The notes under the pieces were generated by a model, which saw only the letters and a program-made list of their open reading frames with translations, was not told the origin of the DNA and did no database searches. From assembly GCA_019637685.1 (NCBI GenBank), contig JAHBVF010000032.1, forward strand, positions 1-64,000: DNA of 64,000 nt, given 5' to 3'. Every line of letters starts with the position of its first letter. Position 1 is the first letter of the stretch. Below, piece after piece: positions 58,301 to 64,000 of this stretch. The position numbers and the translations under genes were made by a program. This stretch comes from Caldilineaceae bacterium (lineage in GTDB: Bacteria > Chloroflexota > Anaerolineae > Caldilineales > Caldilineaceae).

Positions 58301-60326
58301 CGCCGCAACAACTGATGCACCCACGGGCGACATCCTTGACATTGACGTGCTGCATCCCGCCCTGACAGTTCAGTCACAGGCAATTCAGCCACCGCCAATT
58401 CAGCCACCCACCCAATCACCGCCACCCCGCCATCTGGCCTGGCATACGGGCATAGGCACAGCCCTGCTTGCCCCGCTTTTCGTCGCGCTGCTGGGCAATC
58501 TGGACAGCTTCGCCCAGATTGTCAAACGGCTGCTGGACATAAGCCAGAGCAGCTTTGAAAGCGCTATTCCCGGTGTGGAGACGATTGTGCGGGCCGGGGA
58601 TGGCCTCTGGCGATTGGTGACATCCGACGTTGGGTTGCCCGCCTATGACTTCTGGGGACCCAGCCGGGTGATTCCCAATACCATCAACGAATTTCCCTAT
58701 TGGAGCTTCACTTTTGCCGACCTCCACCCCCATATGATCGGTATCCCCTTCTCCGTTCTCTTCATCGGGCTGGTGCTGGTCCTGCTGGGCAGCTATGACG
58801 TGGACTGGCGGCGGGAGTGGGGGAGTGGACTGCTGCTCCTGGGCGGCTGTGGTCTGCTGCTGGGAACCCTCGCCAGCATCAATCTTTGGGAACTGCCCAC
58901 TTATTTTGGTCTGGGCATATTGGCTCTGGCGGTCAGTCTTTATCGGGGACGGGGGCGTTTGCCCCTGGCCTTGCTGATCGGGGGTGGGGTTGGTTATCTC
59001 GCGATTGCCTTTCTGGCCTTTCTGCCCTTCTTCCGCAACTATCACAATGTGGGGGCGAGCGGTGTGGGCACTGTCAAACAGCCGGACGATCTGGGCCTCT
59101 GGCTGCTGATCTGGGGCTTCTTCGCCTTTGTGCTGATCTCCTGGCTGCTGGTGAGCCTGGGCCGACGTGCCAGGCCCGGCGACAGCAAACCCACCGGCCT
59201 GGAGCGCTGGAATGGCCTGGCCTGGGGTGATGTGGAGCGCCTGCCCCGGCTGCTCTATTGGCAGCAGAGACTGGTGCGCTGGCCGACGCTGGGATTTGCC
59301 GCTAGCCTCTGGTGGGTTCCCTTCTTTGTGCTGGTTGGCGCGGGGCTGGTGCTCTTCACCGGGCAGAAGGTTCTGGGTCTTTGTGTGCCATTTCTCGCCA
59401 TTGGTTTTTTGCTGCTGTGGCGGCGAGGAAAAGGCGCAGATCCGGGCAGCCTATTGGCCGCGCTCTTGGCGGTTACCGGCTTTGCTATTTTGGCTGGCAC
59501 GCAGTTGATCTTCCTCAAAGATTTCTTGCAGGGCGGCGATTGGTATCGCATGAATACGCTCTTCAAATTCTTTATTCAGGTCTGGGTACTGTGGGGAATT
59601 GCCGCCGCGCTGGCCCTGCCCCGCATTCTGACACAGCCTTCTGACCAAGCGCCCCCGTTGCGCCCGCCGCGTGCTAGTTGGCTGCGTCCGATCTGGCTCG
59701 GCGTATTTTCCCTGCTTCTCCTTGCCAGCCTGGCCTATCCCCTGTGGGGAACGGCAGCCCGCGCGGATCAGCGCTTCCCCGGCTGGCGGCCAGAGATAGG
59801 CACGCTGAACGGGCTGGACTATATGAATAAGGGCGTCTACACCTGGCCCGACGGCAACAATGCCATTGAACTGCGCTACGACCGGGACGCCATCAACTGG
59901 CTGCTGGACAATGTGCGGGGCAATCTGGTGGTGGCCGAGTCTTCTACCCTGGAATATTACCGGGCCGGGGGCAGCCGGGTGGCCTCTTTGACCGGGCTGA
60001 GCGGCGTGAGCGGGATGCACGAAGGGGAACAGCGCTGGGGCGAACTGGTGGGCGCGCGCAACAGCCTGCTGGGTGAGTTTTGGAACACCGACGATTTGGG
60101 GCGCACCCGCCAACTGTTGGATGAACTGGGAATCGCCCTGATTTACGTGGGCCAATTGGAGCAGCACGAACATCCCCAGGCCGCGGCCAAATTTGCGGAG
60201 CTGGTCGGGACCGGGGAACTCTCTGTACTCTACAGCAATGACCGGGTGACGATCTACGCGGTCAACGGTCGGCTGGTTCAGGTGGGCGATGGACATTTCG
60301 CCCCTGCCCCGTCGCCCGAATCGTAA
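55386..60326 (+). CDS. Giant GT39-DUF2298 fusion membrane protein
   Basis: This 1646-residue protein joins two membrane enzymes. Residues about 10-560 are a family-39 glycosyltransferase (SHPDERSTACSYAP with its acidic pair near 42, GRRLYGPWTGLLAATLYAF, HFFAMDPAS). Residues about 715-1600 are a DUF2298 'Chlor_Arch_YYY' protein with INYYYFGIYLVAYLIKLTGI, FPYWSFTFADLHPHMIGIP and the late MNTLFKFFIQVW. About 25-30 spans are expected. The TTG start follows the 3D gene by 12 bp, with GAGG overlapping that stop. These proteins probably glycosylate something outside the membrane; acceptor and donor are unknown. The fusion is notable because a stand-alone DUF2298 gene lies just downstream. Confidence 0.88.
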   Translation: MGIGYSERTSSLVYLLLGLALLAGLTLRTWNVNFDDGIGSHPDERSTACSYAPSIALPQSWEEFKDPRTSPLNPLWDRNEQRRRSFTYGHFPLYLGVATGEVLHALAPVAEALPISERIVTQMRLANSGCEITIAGRLLMALLDTLTIFLLFLLGRRLYGPWTGLLAATLYAFTAQAVQLSHFFAMDPASTTFTVLAVFGGVLMVQDRSWRGVFLAGVGAGLAISSKFSALPILAAPVVAALAVGWLVSRGDKGSQAGNPADVLRLFVGAGFALFLAVVTFAITSPYAVLDWQNFIQATLVEQGAMVRGIADFPFTRQYRNTTPYLYFIQQQVVWGMGLPLGLVALAGTLWALVRLAMGKASSGEWIVWSWVIPYFGLTGAFLAKFNRYMSPVLPFVILFGAGLVMWLAGKLQLSSRPAIQSSAAQFSAAQSSNIALRYLGWLLTAVALFGGIFWSVAYVNGVYNHEHSWLQASRWVYANAPAGSLILWESWDDPLPKTVPGEPSMRMDVAGLRNIDWSPYEEDTAQKYEILKQKLREADFVIYSSKRIYGSVAELPERYPMTTRYYDLMFGEKLGFVHAAEITSPPRLFGISFPDASADESWSLYDHPQVSIFQKERDLSDAEFDALLGGSWEGAIPWYRGKDSPLSPLFTLLGLGSSPESENSGLINRVVALIRGDDTPHTQQALPPLEERAALTLAVPLNELPLVDNYRWNVAASANPWLAVGWWWLVLSLLGWLSWPIGFLIFRPLRDRGYLFSKSLGWLLCGWLLWLFASTGVAGNTVVNAWLVVALLGIVAVGITIWHWASLKKFVGRMWPLLLAGEALFALAYLFFVLVRMQNPDIWQPWLGGEKFMEFAFLNGILRSPSFPPVDPHFAGGYINYYYFGIYLVAYLIKLTGIYAEVAFNLAIPALFGLTVVNAFGVAYSAVAGGWWPVAIGRAKRADDALPPPPNIPALGEEDSTVPVPIVGDGSAATTDAPTGDILDIDVLHPALTVQSQAIQPPPIQPPTQSPPPRHLAWHTGIGTALLAPLFVALLGNLDSFAQIVKRLLDISQSSFESAIPGVETIVRAGDGLWRLVTSDVGLPAYDFWGPSRVIPNTINEFPYWSFTFADLHPHMIGIPFSVLFIGLVLVLLGSYDVDWRREWGSGLLLLGGCGLLLGTLASINLWELPTYFGLGILALAVSLYRGRGRLPLALLIGGGVGYLAIAFLAFLPFFRNYHNVGASGVGTVKQPDDLGLWLLIWGFFAFVLISWLLVSLGRRARPGDSKPTGLERWNGLAWGDVERLPRLLYWQQRLVRWPTLGFAASLWWVPFFVLVGAGLVLFTGQKVLGLCVPFLAIGFLLLWRRGKGADPGSLLAALLAVTGFAILAGTQLIFLKDFLQGGDWYRMNTLFKFFIQVWVLWGIAAALALPRILTQPSDQAPPLRPPRASWLRPIWLGVFSLLLLASLAYPLWGTAARADQRFPGWRPEIGTLNGLDYMNKGVYTWPDGNNAIELRYDRDAINWLLDNVRGNLVVAESSTLEYYRAGGSRVASLTGLSGVSGMHEGEQRWGELVGARNSLLGEFWNTDDLGRTRQLLDELGIALIYVGQLEQHEHPQAAAKFAELVGTGELSVLYSNDRVTIYAVNGRLVQVGDGHFAPAPSPES

Positions 60327-60394
60327 TATCAGCCATTCCAAGTCTTCCGCACTCCAAGTAAAGCATATACACTTAATGGAAAACGGCATTTTTT

Positions 60395-60874
60395 GTGGCA
60401 CAATTCAAATCGGTTGTACTCTCCCGTCTTTGGAAATTTTTGCCCGATGTGGTGCAGTGGTGGGTGATCTGGCTATTGCGCCCCAAACTGTTTGTCGGCG
60501 TGAGCGGTGTCATCTTCAACGACGCTGGCCAGGTGCTTCTGCTGCGCCACCGCTTTCATCACCGCCATCCCTGGGGGCTGCCCGGTGGTCTGCTGGAGCG
60601 GGGGGAGAATCTGGTGGAATGTTGGCAGCGGGAAGTGCGGGAGGAGACGAATCTGGCCGTGGCTGCCGACCGTCTGCTCACCCAGCGCAGCACATTTCTC
60701 AGCCTCGACTTCATCCTTCAGGGGCGAATCGTCGGCGGCGAAATGCAACTGGACCTGGGGGAAATTCTGGAAGCTGATTTTTTTGCGACCGATGAATTGC
60801 CTGTGGGCCTGCATGAACACCACCGGGCAGCAATTGCCCGTGCCGCGACCGGGGTCCCGCTTTTGTGGCTTTGA
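60395..60874 (+). CDS. Nudix hydrolase
   Basis: This 159-residue Nudix protein has the box GGLLERGENLVECWQREVREETNL (about 68-91), which fits G-x5-E-x7-R-E-U-x-E-E-x-G-U except that the last Gly is Asn. Before it is VSGVIFNDAGQVLLLRHRFHHRHPWGLPGG. An N-terminal amphipathic or membrane-near helix (VVQWWVIWLLRP) is unusual. It would remove phosphate-linked groups from nucleoside diphosphate derivatives. The GTG start at 60395 has no clear ribosome site. It lies between two DUF2298 genes, where a role in recycling nucleotide sugars is plausible but unproved. Confidence 0.9.
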   Translation: MAQFKSVVLSRLWKFLPDVVQWWVIWLLRPKLFVGVSGVIFNDAGQVLLLRHRFHHRHPWGLPGGLLERGENLVECWQREVREETNLAVAADRLLTQRSTFLSLDFILQGRIVGGEMQLDLGEILEADFFATDELPVGLHEHHRAAIARAATGVPLLWL

Positions 60875-60954
60875 AGACTCCCTCCCGGGGTATTGCTCGG
60901 TTCCAATCCACTACGAAATCGGACGATCCGTAGTTCAGCGTCCATAAAAATGCA

Positions 60955-63453
60955 ATGATTGCACAATTTCTCGGCTGGTATCTGATCGTACAACTTATCT
61001 CTCTGGCCGCGCTGCCCCTGGCCCTGCGTCTCTTTGCCAATCTGCCGGATCGGGGCTACGTCTTTGCCAAAAGTTTGGGTATTCTGCTGGTGGGGGGGCT
61101 GCTCTGGCTGGGGACCAGCTATGGACTGTTGCGCAACGAAGCCGGGGGCGCGTGGCTGGCCCTTGGCCTGCTGGCCGCGCTGAGCTATACCGCGGGCTGG
61201 CAGCAGATTCGGGCCATCTGGCAAGAGCGACGACTGCCCTTTGCTGGCGGCTGGCGCTATCTGCTGGGCGCTGAGACGCTCTTTCTGGCAGCCTTCCTCC
61301 TGTGGACATTTGTCCGGGCCTACGACCCCGGCATCAACCACACCGAACAGCCCATGGACCTGATGTTTATGACCGGCATCTGGACCAGCCCCACCTTCCC
61401 GCCCAGAGACCCCTGGCTGGCGGGCTACGCCATCAGCTACTACTATTTCGGCTATTGGCTGCTCACAACCCTCACCCATCTGACCGGCCAGACACCGGAA
61501 ATTGCCTACAATCTGGGCCAGGCCTGTTGGTTTGGACTCCTGCTGCTGGGCAGCTTTGGGATTGGCTACAATTTGCTGGCAGCGGGCGACGGACGGCCGA
61601 CCGCGAGCGGCACACGGGCCGCGGCGGTCGGCGGTCTTTTGTCCGCAGTCGCCATCGGTATTACGGGCAATCTCCAGGGGATTCTGGAATGGCTCTACGC
61701 CCAGGGCGTGAATATCGATGGGCTGGCCCGTTTCTTCTCTGTGCGCAATTTCCCCAGCGAGGCCCGGGTGACAAATCTGTGGCACATCGACAACGGCTGG
61801 TGGTGGTGGCGCAGCAGTCGGGTCCTCTCGGATCGCACACTCCTGGGCGATCACATCGAAGTCATCGACGAATTTCCCATCTTCAGCTACATCCTGGGCG
61901 ACAACCACCCCCACGTTTTGGCGATGCCCTTTGTGCTGCTGGTGGTGGCCCTGGCCCTGAACCTCTTTTTATCTCGCCCAAAAGGGGAGGGGGCGGCAAA
62001 TCCTCAGCCCTCACTCTTCAATCCCCAATCCCTGCTGGCACTGATTCCCTTCCATCTTTCCGGCCTACTTCTGCTCGTTGTGGCCGCGGGGGGGTTGATC
62101 TTCTTCAACACCTGGGACTTTCCTCCCTATTGGCTGCTGCTCACCCTCTGTGCCCTGTGGGTGGCCAAGGCGGTCTATGCCACGGGCCGTGCCCTGTGGC
62201 TGGCCGGGGCGCTGGCGGTGGCCGTGCTTGTGGGCGCGGTAATCGTCTACTTTCCCTACTTCCTCACCGCCCAGAGTCAGGCAGGCGGGGTGTTGCCCAA
62301 TTTTTTCAACCCGACCCATCTGCCCCAGTTTTTGCTGATGTTCGGCCATTTTCTGTTGGGGCTGGGCAGTCTGCTTCTGCTGGCCTGGAAGGATGTGCGC
62401 CCCGCCCCCCGCAGGATCGCGATAGTTGCCGGTCTGGTCCTGGGGCTGCCCATTCTTTTTCTGCTGGGCAGCCTGGCCCTTGCCAACAGCAGCGAAGCCG
62501 GACGCAGCCTCTTGCAGCGGATGCCCCTGGCCCCAGAGATGACCAGCTATCCGGCGGCGGTAGCGACCCGTTGGCTGGCCCGGCCCTGGACATTCCTGCT
62601 TCTTGGCAGTCTGGCTTCGCTGGTCATTGCCCAGCTCTGGGCGCGCTTTGATTCTGTCTCCACACCCACTGCTTCCACACCCACTGGCCCAGGCGAGGCG
62701 GATGGAGTGCGGGCGGGCACGACCTTTGCCCTGCTGTTGGCGGGCATTGGCCTGCTGCTGGTCTATGCCCCGGAGTTCGTCTATCTGCGGGATAACTTTG
62801 GCTCCCGTATGAATACTGTCTTCAAATTCTATTATCAGGGATGGCTCCTGCTGGGGCTGGCCGCGGTCTACGGCATTGTGCGCTCATTTCAGACCTTTGC
62901 GGGCAAGCGGGGGCTGGCCGTTCTCCTTCTCGGCGGCCTTTCGCTCTTGCTAATTTTGGCCGCGCTGATCTATCCTGTGGCTGGGGTTTACACAAAGGCC
63001 AATCACTTTCAGGGCGAACCGACTCTCAACGGGCTGGCCTATGTGGGGGCGGATGAATTGGCCGCGATCGATTGGCTGCGAGCCAATACGCGGCCGGACG
63101 CGCTGGTGCTGGAGGGCAAAGGCGGCAGCTATCGGGCCGAGACTGCCCGCCTGAGCGCAGCCACAGGGCGAGCCACGCTTCTGGGCTGGGACGGCCACGA
63201 ATCCCAGTGGCGGGGGGATGCCTACGTTTCCATGGCCCAGGGGCGACCCGAAGCCCTGGAAGGGGTCTATCGCAACTCGTCGGCTGAACAGTTGCGGGGA
63301 ACGCTGGCGCAATGGCAGATTGAGTATGTGGTAGTTGGCCCAGCCGAGCGCGCCCAATACGGCATTCCCCCAGGCGTAGAAGATCGCTTGGGCCGGGTGA
63401 TGGAACTGGCTTGGCAACAGGGCGATTTTCGCATCTATCGCCAGCGAAAGTAA
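60955..63453 (+). CDS. DUF2298 (Chlor_Arch_YYY) membrane protein
   Basis: This 832-residue protein is a stand-alone relative of the second half of the giant fusion. It has AISYYYFGYWLLTTLTHLTG (the YYY motif, about 161-163), EFPIFSYILGDNHPHVLAMPF, GSRMNTVFKFYYQGWLLL and a C-terminal soluble domain (DELAAIDWLRANTRPDALVLEGKGGSY). About 16 membrane spans are expected. The family's reaction is not established; location beside GT39 genes suggests a glycan-transfer pathway. Four further spans sit between the WHIDNGWWWWRSSR loop and the end. Confidence 0.9.
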   Translation: MIAQFLGWYLIVQLISLAALPLALRLFANLPDRGYVFAKSLGILLVGGLLWLGTSYGLLRNEAGGAWLALGLLAALSYTAGWQQIRAIWQERRLPFAGGWRYLLGAETLFLAAFLLWTFVRAYDPGINHTEQPMDLMFMTGIWTSPTFPPRDPWLAGYAISYYYFGYWLLTTLTHLTGQTPEIAYNLGQACWFGLLLLGSFGIGYNLLAAGDGRPTASGTRAAAVGGLLSAVAIGITGNLQGILEWLYAQGVNIDGLARFFSVRNFPSEARVTNLWHIDNGWWWWRSSRVLSDRTLLGDHIEVIDEFPIFSYILGDNHPHVLAMPFVLLVVALALNLFLSRPKGEGAANPQPSLFNPQSLLALIPFHLSGLLLLVVAAGGLIFFNTWDFPPYWLLLTLCALWVAKAVYATGRALWLAGALAVAVLVGAVIVYFPYFLTAQSQAGGVLPNFFNPTHLPQFLLMFGHFLLGLGSLLLLAWKDVRPAPRRIAIVAGLVLGLPILFLLGSLALANSSEAGRSLLQRMPLAPEMTSYPAAVATRWLARPWTFLLLGSLASLVIAQLWARFDSVSTPTASTPTGPGEADGVRAGTTFALLLAGIGLLLVYAPEFVYLRDNFGSRMNTVFKFYYQGWLLLGLAAVYGIVRSFQTFAGKRGLAVLLLGGLSLLLILAALIYPVAGVYTKANHFQGEPTLNGLAYVGADELAAIDWLRANTRPDALVLEGKGGSYRAETARLSAATGRATLLGWDGHESQWRGDAYVSMAQGRPEALEGVYRNSSAEQLRGTLAQWQIEYVVVGPAERAQYGIPPGVEDRLGRVMELAWQQGDFRIYRQRK

Positions 63454-63499
63454 GTTCCAAGTGCTGGATAATCTATACACTTCCCACGAGGGACGATTT

Positions 63500-64000
63500 G
63501 TGAGTAAATCGCTTGCGGCCATGCAGCCGCCTGAATCGAACAGCAGTGTCGCAGCAATTGCAGGATCAGCAGTTACAGATTCGGCAGCCGGATTGACCGT
63601 CGAGCACGGCCTCTATGGGATTCTTCTGCTTGTCGCCTTCTTTCTGCGCTTTTTCCGTCTGGGATCAGCCGCCCTGCTTGCGCCGGTAGAGGCAGGCCAG
63701 GCGTGGGTGGCCTGGGCCAGCGTCACCGGCTATGAACAGGCGTTGCCTGCTGTGGCCCACTCGCCCCTGCTCTACGCGGCCCAGCGTTTCTTCTTCTGGC
63801 TGACCGACGGGGGCGGGGATGGCTGGGCGCGGCTCCTGCCCGCGCTGGCGGGTGGCCTGCTGGTGCTGGTCCCCTGGCTGCTGCGCGACATCCTGGGCAA
63901 GCCCGTCTCCCTCTCCCTGGCCCTGCTGCTGGCGCTCGATCCCTGGCTGCTCACCTTCAGCCGCACAGGAGACGGTGCGATCCTCTCTGTCTGCCTGGCT
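63500..64000 (+). CDS. GT39-like membrane glycosyltransferase, 5' part only
   Basis: A GTG at 63500 with GAGGGA seven bases upstream opens a frame that runs off the right edge (167 codons seen). After a short Ala/Ser-rich start there are membrane spans (GLYGILLLVAFFLRFFRLG; LLPALAGGLLVLVPWLL; SLSLALLLALDPWLL) and the loop PVEAGQAWVAWASV, where Glu takes the place of the usual first-loop acidic residue. FSRTGDGAILS is typical of GT39-like proteins found beside DUF2298 genes. It follows the DUF2298 stop by 46 bp and belongs to the same cluster. Confidence 0.8.
   Translation, partial: MSKSLAAMQPPESNSSVAAIAGSAVTDSAAGLTVEHGLYGILLLVAFFLRFFRLGSAALLAPVEAGQAWVAWASVTGYEQALPAVAHSPLLYAAQRFFFWLTDGGGDGWARLLPALAGGLLVLVPWLLRDILGKPVSLSLALLLALDPWLLTFSRTGDGAILSVCLA

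Overview
The window looks like a chromosomal segment of a Chloroflexota bacterium, probably of the Caldilineae/Anaerolineae side. This is inferred from protein character: DUF2298 'YYY' membrane proteins next to family-39 glycosyltransferases, SH3b and PKD surface proteins with Thr/Pro stalks, a histidine kinase with a large membrane sensor, a glutaminyl-tRNA synthetase, and high-GC coding DNA. No rRNA or tRNA gene was seen. Intergenic spaces are rich in dispersed palindromes.

Layout. 1-11.7 kb is a complete type I-C CRISPR-Cas locus read right to left: a small winged-helix gene and a 41-codon ORF, then cas3, cas5c, cas8c (with an internal cas11c start), cas7, cas4, cas1, cas2, the leader and 29 repeats that continue past the left edge. 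Cas3 carries an N-terminal HTH-WYL regulator fused to the nuclease-helicase. 11.7-12.7 kb is non-coding and holds a repeat element, seven 43-bp tandem repeats and a palindrome. 12.7-14.5 kb is a TetR gene coupled to two membrane-protein genes, divergent from glnS (14.7-16.4 kb). 16.5-17.9 kb is a Pepco-like/caspase-like pair. 18.0-25.5 kb holds a YbjN-like gene and two paralogous DUF4157 (eCIS-core) proteins with Cys-rich linkers and a His/Asp motif like that of zinc phospholipase C. 25.8-31.7 kb has a PKD/Gly-rich surface protein, a frameshifted HTH-TM-TPR protein and a degenerate nucleotidyltransferase.

31.9-45.7 kb is mostly plus strand: a NarL-type sensor kinase, a peptide ABC transporter (binding protein, two permeases, one fused double ATPase) with palindromes in its gaps, a CBS-ACT protein, two S41 proteases, smpB, and a homologue of 16S rRNA m7G1405 methyltransferases (ArmA/Rmt family). 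45.9-53.7 kb is minus strand: a small secreted protein, then a run of GT39, sugar isomerase-like, SH3b, SDR, an AhpD-like protein and a GNAT-TIGR04076 fusion. The AhpD-like gene has an in-frame TGA exactly at the second Cys of its CxxC site, followed by a SECIS-like hairpin, so it is a strong selenoprotein candidate. 53.8-64 kb is plus strand: a DUF348-G5-3D wall protein, a giant GT39-DUF2298 fusion, a Nudix hydrolase, a second DUF2298 protein and a GT39-like gene cut by the window edge.

The most noteworthy items are the selenocysteine AhpD-like gene, the HTH-WYL-Cas3 fusion with its small upstream genes and shared operator-like half-sites, the internal Cas11c start, the paired DUF4157 proteins, and the chromosomal Rmt-like methyltransferase. 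All calls rest on reading sequence motifs; no database search was run.
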